This document shows, piece by piece, positions 30,071 through 41,037 of a stretch of DNA of 64,000 nucleotides (position 1 is its first letter; the number at the start of each line of letters is the position of its first letter). The stretch is from Theobroma cacao. Lineage: Eukaryota; Streptophyta; Magnoliopsida; Malvales; Malvaceae. The position numbers and the translations under genes were made by a program. The DNA is taken from contig NC_030850.1 in the NCBI RefSeq assembly GCF_000208745.1, positions 34,258,350 through 34,322,349 on the forward strand, in the 5' to 3' direction. The notes under the pieces were generated by a model that worked only from the letters and a program-made list of their open reading frames with translations, was not told the origin of the DNA and made no database searches.

Positions 30071-30812
30071 GGATGACGTGTTGTATATGCCTGGAAGTGT
30101 ACGTGCTGGCTCCGGTTTGCTGCCATAGTATGTAGGATTCATCATTCTCTTTTGAGATTAGAAAGATATCGACTCAGCTTAGAATACTCTTAAACAGAAT
30201 GAGAGTTTATTCAACTTCCATCTCACGTCTCTTGCTGCCTGCAGCACTTAAATTTGTGAGGAGGAGGTACTAGTTTACTGGTTGTCAATTGTCCTGCTCA
30301 TCAGAATGAGCTTCAACCTCTAGTTGGAGAAAGCTCTACTTTTGACTGTAGAGAGATTAGTTATTTGAGCCATGACACTGTTAACAGTTCATTTCATCTC
30401 GAGGAGTGAACTAGAAGTCTGTACACGTGGAGCATGTATTCTGTGTAGGGTCATGTAGGCTTTCTTGGGTACGGAAATACACGAGGAATTGCTTTAATTG
30501 TGTTGATTCTATGGACTTTACATACTCTTGTCATGAAACTGCTTAAAAATTGTGTATATATTGCTTATAACAAGCTGGTTCCTCCTCGAATTCCTTCTGA
30601 TCTGGTTGTTGTCGGGTGTCTAGTTGAATTGGTGATAGATGGTTTTGTTAAAAATGTTCAGGACAAAAGCTAGATACCACTTTACATAAAATATAATGTA
30701 ACTCTTCATAAGATAAGAAACAGCAACATTGAGGATAGACTAAAAGAGGTCCCAACTGCAACAACTCTAACTACATCTAGCAACCAACTTAGTTCTACGT
30801 TGCTAGTATCAG
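30071..30812. other. Convergent intergenic region between the MAP kinase and GH28 genes
   Basis: About 740 bases hold the 3' UTRs of two genes that end towards each other. No coding sequence or repeat is recognised. Confidence 0.6.
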
Positions 30813-33307
30813 TCACATATAATTCACCCTATAGGTACAACTTTTGAGCACCACCCTATCAATGGACAATGGCTCTGGCGGAAAGTCGCAAGCTGTAATT
30901 TTTCCCGGCCCTTGGTCAGGTAACAGGCCACATGGCCGAGGGCTTACTCCGCTTGTGATCCCCTCAATGTCAGTGCAAGTCCATGGCACCTTCTTAGCCT
31001 TGGCTGCCAGTCCAATGGTGACATTCGATATACAGATCTGCGTAAAAGGATCACCTTCAATTCCTTCCAACCTGGCCGCCATCGACGCATTGTCCGCCAC
31101 GACGTCTCTGTAATTGATCCCTTGAATCACGGGCAGTGCATTGGGGTCATAGTGATTATCAGCATGCGCTTTATAGTTTCCTGTCATCCAAAACACCCAC
31201 TTCATGGTGTGCAAAGTCATTCTCTTCACGTATATGTCTTTCACGAACCCTCCTCTTCCTCTAGCAGTCTTGATCCTGACCCCAGATTCTGTGTGGACGG
31301 CGGTGATGTCTTCTGCTCTGACATCCTGGATTCCACCCGACATCTCGCTTCCCAACGCAATGGCTGCGCTGTAAGGAGAAATGCATGTCAGCCGCCTGAT
31401 GACTAATTGTTTGGTGGGCATCCCGAATGAAATGCCATACTCATCCCAACCACTCTTCACTGCTATACAGTCATCTCCTGAGACTATGTAGCTGTCCTCA
31501 ATTCTAACATTTGTGCAAGAATCTGACCATCAAATCAAAACATACAATAATTAGAGATTGATCACAAGTTAATATTGCTGGCTTCAAAGTAAAAATTTAA
31601 TACCAGGATTGATGCCATCCGTATTTGGAGATGTGATAGGAGCAATGATGGTAATGCCTTGTACAAGAATATTACTGCATCAAAAGAAACAAAAACCAAG
31701 AATTAATCATGTCTCTATGTCGTTTCCACGTGGAGGGATGCGATTGAAGGAGCATAAACTGCTTTTACCTGCTGTAAACTGGATGAACATTCCATGATGG
31801 GGCGTTGAGAAGAGTTAAATTTGATATCTGAATTGTATCAGAGTACATGAATTCGATTAGGTAAGGTCGGGTGTATTTCAGTTTGCCCTTGTGGAAATTT
31901 TGCCACCAGAATGCACCTTGACCATCGATTGTACCATTGGCCCCTGATAAACCAAGATTATATACAATATATGTAGGGTCCATTAATCAGCTTGAATTGA
32001 TGCAAATAAAACAAAAATAAAAATTTACCTGTAACAATGACGTCGGTGAGATTAGTTCCAAAAATGAGGCTGGTAAACCTTCCGGCAGCTGCATCCCTTC
32101 CTCGACCATACGATGGCAATGGCTTCAAAACAGGCCACTCGCTCATATCCTAAAGCAATTGGTTAGTCAAAGAGTTAGTCAGGTTAGATAAAATGGACCA
32201 ACGCTGTCTGGGCTACCTAATGCACTACATAATTCGAAATCACCCACTAACAGTTAGTAGTAGAGAATTAGTGGACTGTGATTTTGGCACATCAAAAGTC
32301 GTCTATGGCAGTCAATTTCACGACTGAAATTGTCTACGTTTGGGATTTCTGAGTCTTGGTTGGGTGCAAGTTTGCTAGAATTTCAAGTCCTATAGTTGTA
32401 GTGACACCTGGAAAGAGCAATATCTTTCATGTCAAAGATTGCCCTTGTTTTGCTCTAAACAGAACCTTATTATCCCGGCCACTTGGAGGACATCGGACTT
32501 CTAGCACGTTTCCAACATAAGTTAAAGTATACGAGGTTAATAACCTGAAATATGAATTTGGTGCAACTTTCAGTAAGCAGGAGAAAAAATGATGTGACGA
32601 ATCAAACCTGAGAAGCAAGGAGAACAGCATCCTTGTGAAGATAAAGAGTGAAATGGCTAGTGAGGCTAAAGCTACCAGTCAGCCATTGTCCAGCAGGAAC
32701 ATACAGCTGAGCCCCCCCATCGGATGCATACTGGCTGAGATGATTAACTGCATCCTGAAATGCTTTAGTATTTGATGTTTTCCCGTCACCAACTCCTCCA
32801 AAATCTGTTATTGATGCAGTGTGGCCTCTGCAACTTATAGCTGTGTACTCAAAGGACTCCAGTGTCCTTCCTTTCCTGGCCTCAGCTCCTCTTAGACCCG
32901 AGATTGCCACCAAAATAAGGATTGTGGCTATCCTGGTTACCTGCAAGGTCAAGAAGGTAACAGAGAAGAGAAAGTAAGTACACATTAGATGAACTCATGA
33001 GAAAATGATGAGCCAATTAACATGGTTTAGGATGGCTTTTATTGTTAAGGGGAAGTTAGGAGCTTGGTTATGAACCAGAATGGACAAATAGGAGCAGAAA
33101 AAAGAGCATGTCAAGAAACATAAAAAGTTTTGGTACAAAGATGCAGGGAAATGGACTGTCAAGTGATTAACCACCACTTGAAAAAAAAAATTAAGCTAGA
33201 ATGCATATGTTTTGTTTGTAAATGGAGGAAGAAGGAAACAAGATGGGGAAAAGGTGTGAAAGATATATTACTTGGATTCTCATTGGACTCATCCCTAACA
33301 GCTCCAT
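30813..33307 (-). CDS. GH28 family polygalacturonase-like protein, 6 exons
   Basis: Exons by eye, 5' to 3' on the minus strand: 33307-33272, 32940-32608, 32149-32029, 31943-31769, 31674-31604, 31522-30813, giving 481 aa. A hydrophobic segment at about 13-30 fits a signal peptide or anchor. GH28 motifs are NTDG (239-242), GDDC (261-264) and RIK (328-330). The usual GHG histidine motif is replaced by GSEMSGG (303-309), as I recall for one plant clade of 'probable polygalacturonases', so pectin hydrolysis should not be assumed. The twelve-codon first exon (MELLGMSPMRIQ) is inferred from a donor CAA|GTAATA that joins in frame to an acceptor TTGCAG at 32,941; without it an ATG inside the intron-like sequence would be needed. 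Confidence 0.85.
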
Positions 33308-35657
33308 TGTTGGAAAATGAAGACCAGAACTTGCTTTGGGTGATGTGTTAGCTAGACAGACAAATGATGCATATATAAGGTGAAAAGTTCAACTGTAGCA
33401 ATTGGATAGGTTCACGTTTTCAGCAATTGGGACTTCTTGTCCTGCTTCAAAGTGAAGCATTGTTTATAATGGTTGTACTTCAAAAATGTTCAGCTGATCT
33501 TCTTTTTCTCTTTTTTAATTTGAGAAAGGAAACTTGTGGCTACTTAACATAGTGAGCTGAATAATAACCAGGCAATCATATTTGGAACACCATTTTCTTT
33601 ATCTGATCTGTAGTTAGTGGACAAACATCGAGCACTCTTGCTAAGGTCATGAGTCTCAGTGTTTCACCCATTAGCATGCAAGGCATAATGAGAGAGCCTG
33701 TGAAATTTGTCACCATTGTTCCCCCCCACACCATTCTAAATCGTTGCTTTTTTTTTTTCTTATCACGATTAAGCTGTCATTATCAACTTTGTCTTGACTC
33801 CACTCTCACCTTTATCTTCATGGAGTTCAGTCTTTTAGTAACTGATAAAACTACTTACTGAATCAAGCATTCTTCAATTACTTAACGTTTGTCTACTTGA
33901 ACATCACAAGGAATTAGATCATTGGTATAGAGAGCAAAACCTGGAACTAGTTCCATTTTTTCTCCCTCAATCCATCTACTCTCTCCGTCTTATCAATCAA
34001 ACAAAGCGCTAGGCAATAACGATGATAGACCCCTCGAGGAGTGTAGGCTTGTGACTCTTTGTTCTTATCTTGTGGGCACAAAAAAAGAGTTGGGTTTTTC
34101 CTGCTTGGCCGGTTCTGTTAGAAAGTAGTTAATGGGTCCCCCCTATTCAGCTCACTTTTCTTGGGGTTGGCATCAAAAATTTGATCTCGTGAGATTCTTT
34201 GCCCATTGCCTCCGCCCCCACCCCCACCATTACCGACCCAATTCACGGGTGAAAGTGAAAAATATTGGTGGGTCCCTCCCCTTCCCCTCCCTTGCCCCTC
34301 AATTCTCTTCCGACCCACCAAGAATATACCCATCTTTCTACTATATTAGTTGGTTGGTATCTCAAGCATAAAGCCCTACAGTACACCCTTCCATTCCATG
34401 GTCATGATTCAAAGTTCCTCTTCCTTCCACGTTTCAACCAACTCCATTCAAAACTTTGTCGATCATTGCTTATACTGCAACCGTATAAACATAAGATTTC
34501 TATTGCTTTCACGTAACCAATGAAACTAAACGCTCTCGATTTTCATTATTATTGTTAGATTTTGTTTAAGTCCTCTCCCCTTTAACTAATGTTCAAAATC
34601 CCAATACTGGGGTGGGGACCTTTATGGTTGAAAAATAGGACTTCACATGAGTCCCATTCTTATTGTCTCATCCAAGGAACAGTTGCCCTTCTCGGCTTGC
34701 TTTTGGTTCCTGTTAGAAAACATGTTATTCTAGTATATTATTCTAGGCATGTGAGTGGCAATGTCCGATAATGCTTGGAGTTTGTTGTTTTCCTATCCAA
34801 TTGAGAGACTAGGAATCATTTGAATGTTTGTCTTTCCCAACAACGGCCAATCAGGGGGACAGTGTGTCTATATCCCAATGACTGCGGCCTCTGCTTCGTT
34901 CTATAGTTATGAGATTGATGGGACTGAAATTTGCGAAGGAATGTAAGTGTTTTGGGGCAAAGAGTGGGTAAGTACGAAGGGGAAATAACGTAAGAGAAAT
35001 TTGAGTTATATAGCAAGACAAATAGAATAGAGAAGAGGAAAGGATTTTCTTTGTTTGTTTTTGGGTTCGGCAAGAGGAAAGCATATATTTTAATGAATTT
35101 AAAAGTAGAATGTGTTATTTTAAATAAATAATGACGAATATCAACCAATATTCTCTGTGGATAAGAAATATTTATGCCTTGATATTGTTCAAAAGAGTTT
35201 ACATATATTCACTTGGTAAATTTAATATATATATATATATTCATTTGGTAATTTTACACTCAATACAACTGACTCAGTTGAAACCCAACCCAATTTTAAA
35301 TTACTGAAACTGGGCTTGGTTTGTTCATGTGGATTGTTATGGGCCCAAAAGTTATACTTGACATCAGTCCAAGTACCCATCCACCCTTTAAAGGTTTTGT
35401 CCAATCTTAATTTGGGGCCTCATTCCTTTCTTACCAAACCTGATTCTTACGAAAGTGTTCGTCTGCCCATTTCGCGCGCTTCATTTATATGCTTCAGAAA
35501 GTAGGCCATACGACAGGACGCGGGACATTTTCGTGTCCACATAACGCTTGATTTCCGACCGGTGAGTAACTCCTTAGTACTCATGATTGTCAGGAAAAAC
35601 TTATAGACTTTACTTTATACCTTTGTAAGATTCCCGATATCTCAATTCCTGCTGAAA
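33308..35657. other. Intergenic region between the GH28 gene and the UGT cluster
   Basis: The part next to 33,308 is the GH28 promoter. No further gene is recognised to 35,300. From about 35,281 to 35,460 lies a proximal promoter segment of the first UGT that recurs in diverged form at 38,835-39,050. A TA run sits at 35,225-35,240. Confidence 0.5.
35281..35460 (+). repeat. UGT copy A promoter segment, duplicated at 38,835-39,050
   Basis: Shared words in the same order include TTTAAATTA, GAAAC(T/C)GGGCTT, ATGGGCCCAA, ATCAGTCCA(A/G)GTAC, GGCCTCATTCC and TTACCAAACCTGA. The segment lies about 200-380 bases before the copy A start codon. It supports duplication of promoter plus gene rather than of coding sequence alone. 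Confidence 0.7.
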
Positions 35658-37866
35658 ATGGCTAGAGATCTGCACGTAGTGATGCTTCCATGGTCTGCTT
35701 TTGGCCACCTGATACCATTCTTTCAACTCTCCATAGCCTTGGCCAAAGCTGGAGTAAAAGTCTCCTTCATATCAACACCAAGAAACATCCAAAGACTCCC
35801 TAAAGTTCCTCCAACTTTAGCAACTCCGATAGATTTAGTGGCTTTACCATTGCCAGTCTTAGATAAGCAGATCTTGCCGGAGGGCGCAGAGGCCAGCGTG
35901 GACATTCCTTCAGAGAAAATTCCCTACCTGAAAATTGCATATGATCTCCTCCAGCACCCGGTCAAGCAGTTCATCTCAGATCAACGACCGGATTGGATAA
36001 TCACTGATGCAATTTCTTATTGGGTGGTTGAGGTTGCTCAAGAGAAGCAAATACCTGTCATTAATTTCTCTGTTTTCCCTGCTTCTACAGGTGCCCAGGG
36101 GAGGAGCCTCCTTACGTGATGGGGGCCAAACTTTTAAATTTTTTTCATAACATATAAAAATTTTTAAATTTTTTTATATATTCTATTACTTGCTCTCTTA
36201 AAATAATATTTTATTTAATAATTAATATAAATAAAAAATAATAAAATAATTTTATTTATTGTGTTTTATTTATTTTTTATTTATTTATTTTTTATATTTT
36301 TATTCTATTTATTCATATGTTATAAGTTTCTATAAATATTCTTTCTCAAATTTCTACAAAACATTAATCATATTTTTTTTTCTTTTTTGTTATGTAATAC
36401 TTAGTAGCTACTTTCTATTTATCATGTTCTTTTTTTTATATTATATAAATTTTATTTTTTATAATTTTAATTTTTAAAAATTAATAAATTATTATATAAT
36501 TTTTAAATATAAATTATAATATTATATTGTTACTTAAAATTTTATCAACATATCATTTTTTTATTAATCTTGATTATGTAAAAATAAATTAACTTGAGTA
36601 TATTTTTTTATATACTTTACATTTTATATTTAATTAAAATAAATTTTTTTTGAATATATAATATTTAAATAATTCTTAATATATAAAAAAATTATTAATC
36701 TTATATATCGTTTTTAACTATTTATATTTTACAAATTAAAATGTTATATTTAGTTTCATATTTTTATTATCAATATTTTTATTATTAATTAAATTTAATA
36801 TATTAATTTTTTAAAATTTTTAATTTTTATTTAATTGTGTTTGATTCCGATGAAATTTGACTAACTCCGCCCTGCAGGTGCCTTTTTTCTGCAACAATAT
36901 TTCCCCGTTGCTGATGTCCAAGAAGGAACAAAGCCCTCTCCTGAAAGCTTGTCAACACCACATGAGGGGGGAAAGTTTCAATCTTCCGTAGCTTACCGGA
37001 GATTCGAGGCGACTGACGCGTACGAAGGCTTTTATGTACCGAATGCTTCTGGAGTAGCAGACAATGAAAGGTTACGTAGAGTTCTTCTCGCAAGTAAAGC
37101 TCTAGCCATTCGCACCTGCCCTGAATATGAAAGTGATTACTTGAATAAATGCAAGGAGATTATAGGCAAACCGGTGATTCCTATTGGTTTACTCCTGCCA
37201 GAGATACCTGCAGAAGGAAGAAGAATCACTGACAAATCATGGATTGAAAACTTTGAGTGGTTGGATGGACAAAACCCCAAATCAGTCGTGTTTGTAGGAT
37301 TTGGCAGTGAGTGTAAACTAAGCAAGGAACAAGTTCATGAGATAGCACGTGGGCTGGAGCTATCGGGATTGCCATTTTTATGGGCACTTAGGAAGCCTGA
37401 TTGGGCTACCGACGATCATGATGCTCTGCCTCCAGGCTTTAGCGACCGGACACGTGGAAGGGGAGTTGTCTGCATTGGTTGGGCACCGCAATTGGAAATT
37501 TTGGGACACCCGTCAATCGGAGGCTCGTTGTTTCACGCAGGATGGGGTTCAATTATAGAGACGCTGCAGTTTGGGCATTGTCTCGTGGTTTTACCATTGA
37601 TAATTGACCAACCCCTGAATGCAAGGCTTTTGGTGGAGAAAGGTCTGGCTGTGGAAGTAGAGAGAAGTGACGATGGATCATTTAGCGGAGCTGATGTAGC
37701 TAAGGCTCTAAGACTGGCTATGGTTTCTGAGGAAGGAGAGAATTTAAGGGTCCGAGCTAAAGAAGCAGCCGAAGTTTTTGGGAACCGGAACCTGCAACAT
37801 AGTTGCTTCAATAGATTTGTTGAGTATCTGGAGAAATATGGAGCTGCGACTGATCAAAGTCAATGA
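35658..37866 (+). CDS. UGT91-like UDP-glycosyltransferase, copy A, with a transposon-derived intron
   Basis: Two exons, 35658-36090 and 36878-37866, give 473 aa when joined. The N-terminal domain carries the catalytic-type GHLIP motif (His17). The C-terminal domain carries a full 44-residue PSPG box beginning WAPQLEILGHPSIGG, with FHAGW in place of the common HCGW, and ending in DQ, followed by PLNARLL. This pattern is that of plant family 1 UGT91 enzymes, which typically add glucose or rhamnose to a sugar already on a flavonoid or terpenoid; the actual donor and acceptor are unknown. Intron-free paralogues at 43,172 and 51,730 show that the coding sequence was once continuous. The intron is a hAT-like element flanked by an 8-bp duplication; if it is not spliced, translation stops at 36,117-36,119 after 153 residues. 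Confidence 0.82.
36096..36874. mobile_element. hAT-like non-autonomous element (779 bp) inserted in UGT copy A
   Basis: The ends are imperfect inverted repeats, CAGGGGAGGAGCC at the left and, read inward on the other strand, CAGGGCGGAGTT at the right. Both sides are flanked by the identical 8-base word CAGGTGCC (36088-36095 and 36875-36882). An 8-bp target duplication and CAGGG-type ends are features of the hAT superfamily. The interior is extremely AT-rich and encodes nothing recognisable, so the element is non-autonomous. Paralogous UGT copies lack it. Confidence 0.85.
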
Positions 37867-38489
37867 TAATCTCCCTAAGCTAAGTAAGATGGTTGCTTTG
37901 TCGATGTATGAGCAATAACTTTAGTTTTTTTTTCTTTTGGATTTGCAAACTTAAAAAAGTAATGCTACTCAATAATTATCATGTGTCAAACCTCAAAATT
38001 CACCTGCAAGTAAGTGAGCCTAATTGACAAATTTAAAGAATGGAAATTTCCAATCACATTTGTTAATTGGGTAATGTCACTCATTTGGACTTGGATTACA
38101 GGATTATTCAAATAATTAAGTTCTGGTTCCTTTTGTATTGTTTTAATAATATGCTTATCCGATGATATTTAAAGGCTTGCAATTGTTGTTTTAGGTTGAG
38201 TCTTTTATCTCTATTCTCTACCTAACAAATGGAGTCAAAACGGTCATGCATTATCATTTACATTTTTCAACATTATAAAATATTAAAGTTTCAAATTCCA
38301 CAATATTCCGAAAAAATGCTCATGTGATAAGCGTTGATCATGTTTTTCAATACTATTAGAGATATAATATAGAAAAGAATCTCTTGATTGCAATTTGCAG
38401 ATAGGCGATTAATAGCATGACAAATTCTCGCCTCTATAAATAAAATTTCAGATTAATTTGAATCTCCACCAAATAGCCAGTTATTGGCA
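37867..38489. other. Spacer downstream of UGT copy A
   Basis: Non-coding. The first ~200 bases resemble the 3' flank of copy D after 53,150 (shared ACTCAATAATTATCATGTG), and 38,390-38,470 resembles 53,345-53,430. This is duplicated spacer of the cluster. Confidence 0.55.
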
Positions 38490-38820
38490 GTTTCGGTGCC
38501 ATTCATGGATCAAATAGTACTGAAAAATCTGATGCCTATGGCATTTGCAAGGCCTTACAGTCATGCCAAGCTGTTGCTGTACGTAGTTACAATGAGCTTG
38601 AAGGTGATTACTTAAGTTTACTTGAAAAGATGCTCGGAAAAAAGGTGATTCCAGTAGGTTTGCTTCCACCGGGGAAGCCACAAGGAAGAAGATAGACATC
38701 ACTGATGAGAAATGGGTCAAGATTTTTGAGAGGCTTGATGGGCAAAAGCTCATGTCGGTTGTATTTGGGGGCTTTGGCAATGAGTGTAAACTGAGAAGAG
38801 ATCAAACTTACAAGCTAACT
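38490..38820 (+). pseudogene. Internal fragment of a UGT91-like gene
   Basis: One forward frame reads through a segment matching the middle of the cluster's UGTs: a CKALQSCQAVAVRSY-type stretch, then LEKMLGKKVIPVGLLPPGKP, corresponding to the region before the PSPG box. The frame is broken by a TAG near 38,692, and resemblance resumes in a shifted frame (ITDEKWVKIFERLDGQK, then FGGFGNECKL). Both the N-terminal domain and the PSPG box are missing. It is more diverged from copies A-D than they are from each other, so it is an older relic. Confidence 0.8.
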
Positions 38821-38834
38821 TGTAGGGTTTCGAC

Positions 38835-39050
38835 CTTTTAAATTATTGAAACCGGGCTTCGTTTGGTTAGACTTTGCCGTGGGTTGATTACTTGAGTTAT
38901 GGGCCCAAGAATTTGTACCTCAGATCAGTCCAGGTACTTGAGTTACGGGTTTTGCCCAATCTCAATTTGGAAGTTAGGCTTGCTGCGCCAGACTCAATAG
39001 ACTCATTTTGAGGCCTCATTCCCTTATTACCAAACCTGAATCCTGCCAGT
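38835..39050 (+). repeat. Diverged duplicate of the UGT copy A promoter segment
   Basis: This matches 35,281-35,460 with substitutions and small insertions and begins directly after the UGT fragment. It may belong to the promoter of copy B, whose start is about 530 bases downstream. Confidence 0.65.
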
Positions 39051-39579
39051 GTTATGTCGCTAGACTCCACAAAGACAACGTTAAGACAATTTGATCCGTT
39101 TTCATTGCTCTTTTCAGCTGTCCTTGTAACATTTCTGATCCAGAAATAATAGTAATTCTTCTCTTGTAACTTGCAAGCATTAAGAAATCTGGCATTTCCC
39201 CAAGCCAACGCTGAGGCAGTGAGGCCAAACTCTCCTAAAAAAATGAGCAGCATTGTTACTAAATCAGGGACGACTCAGGGCAATTTGCATAGCATCATCC
39301 CATACGTCAAAGGCTCAAAGCTAATTTTACTAACTATCCAAAGATGCCCCAAAGGGTAGATCATGCATTTGAGCGGTTTATTTATAAAATTAATTATTAA
39401 TTAATTATGAACCAGTGTCCATATCAACATTTCACTTTTGTCTTTTGCCTGATTAAGTAATCATTAAGACTACCAACTCAATAATTCATCATGAGCAGTG
39501 AGCTTAATTCTTGGACATTAATTCCACTATATAGATGTAGATATGTTTAGGGTCCTTTTAGCATCAATCCTTGTGAAAA

Positions 39580-41000
39580 ATGGCTAGAGATATTCATGTA
39601 ATGATGCTTCCGTGGTCTGCTTTTGGCCACTTAATACCCTTTTTTAACCTCTCTGTAGCCTTGGCCAAAGCTGGAGTAAGGGTCTCCTTCATATCAACCC
39701 CAAAAAACATCCAAAGACTCCCTAAAGTTCCTCCTAATTTAGACACTCTAATCATTTTGGTGGAGTTCCAACTGCCAACCATGGAGAAAGAATTCTTGCC
39801 AGAAGGCAGCGAGGCAACGATGGACGTTTCTTACGAGAAAATTCAGTACTTAAAGATTGCGTATGATCTCCTCCAGGGCCCTGTTAAGCGGTTCGTTTCA
39901 GATCAGCGACCAGATTGGATATTTATCGATTTCATCTCTTATTGGGCGGCTGAAATTGCCCAAGAGCACAATATCCCCCTCCTTATGTACAGAGTTTTCT
40001 CTGCTTCTCAATTCGCATTCATGGGCATCCAGAATCCCTTGTTGGTGATGGCCATAAAAGAATGAGACCTTCCCCGGAAAGTTTAACCTCACCACCTGAG
40101 TGGGTAGGTTTTCCTTCTTCCGTAGCTTATCGGAATTTCGAAGCCAATACCTATTATGAAGGCTTTTATGGACATAATGCTTCGGGTGTCACAGATGCTG
40201 AAAGGCTCGCTAAAGTTATTCAGGCATGTAAAGCTTTTGCGATACGTAGTTGCATTGACTACGAAGGTGAGTACTTTAACATATGTGAGAAGATAATAGG
40301 CAAACCGGTGATTCCTATTGGTTTACTCTTGCCTGAGAAACCAGCAGAAGGAAGAAGAATCACTGACAAATCATGGATTGAAAACTTTGAATGGTTGGAT
40401 GGACAAAAATCCAAGTCAGTTGTGTTTGTAGGATTTGGCAGTGAGTGTAAACTAAGCAAGGAACAAGTTCATGGGATAGCACATGGGCTGAAGCTATCCG
40501 GATTGCCATTTTTATGGGCACTAAGGAAGCCTGATTGGGCTACTGATGATCACGATGCTCTGCCTCCAGGCTTCAGCGGCCGTATACGTGGAAGAGGAGT
40601 TGTCTGCATTGGTTGGGCACCGCAATTGGAAATTTTAGAACACCCATCAATCGGAGGTTCGTTGTTTCACGCCGGATGGGGTTCAATTGTAGAAACGTTG
40701 CAGTTTGGGCATTGTCTTGTGGTTTTTCCATTCATTATTGACCAACCCTTGAATGCAAGGCTTTTGGTGGAGAAAGGTCTGGCTGTGGAAGTAGATAGAA
40801 GTGACGTTGGATCATTCACCGGAGCTGACATAGCAAAGGCTCTAAGACTGGCTATGGTGTCTGAAGAAGGGGAGAATTTAAGGGTCAGAGCTAAAGAAGC
40901 AGCTGAGGTTTTTGGGAACCGGCACCTGCAAAATAGTTACTTCAATAGATTTGTTGAGTATCTGCAGAAAAATGGAGCTGCCACTAATCAAAGTCAATAA
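39580..41000 (+). pseudogene. UGT91-like copy B, single frameshift
   Basis: The N-terminal half runs from ATG 39,580 in frame to a TGA at 40,063-40,065. The rest, including an intact PSPG box with FHAGW and the normal C-terminus, continues in the next frame to 41,000. Aligning the break with copy E, the stretch between TCTGCTTCT and GATGGCC is 38 bases here and 39 there, so one base was lost between about 39,998 and 40,045. Apart from this the gene looks complete. It is a very young pseudogene or an assembly error; with no intron nearby, splicing cannot repair it. Confidence 0.82.
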
Positions 41001-41037
41001 CAATCTTCCAAAGACAAATAAGATGGTTGTTTCGTTA

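Noticed and set aside
36259..36477. Open frame of 72 codons rich in Phe and Tyr inside the hAT-like element
   Set aside because: It is low-complexity coding produced by T-rich DNA and is not a transposase.
36091..36877. Interpretation of copy A as simply a pseudogene truncated at 36,119
   Set aside because: The downstream frame is fully open and the AG|GT words at both element ends join in frame, so splicing is at least as plausible. It is called a gene with lowered confidence.
38897..39253. Open frame of 118 codons on the minus strand upstream of UGT copy B
   Set aside because: It overlaps the duplicated UGT promoter segment, contains no motif I recognise, and has no supporting splice or family pattern. 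It may be chance.
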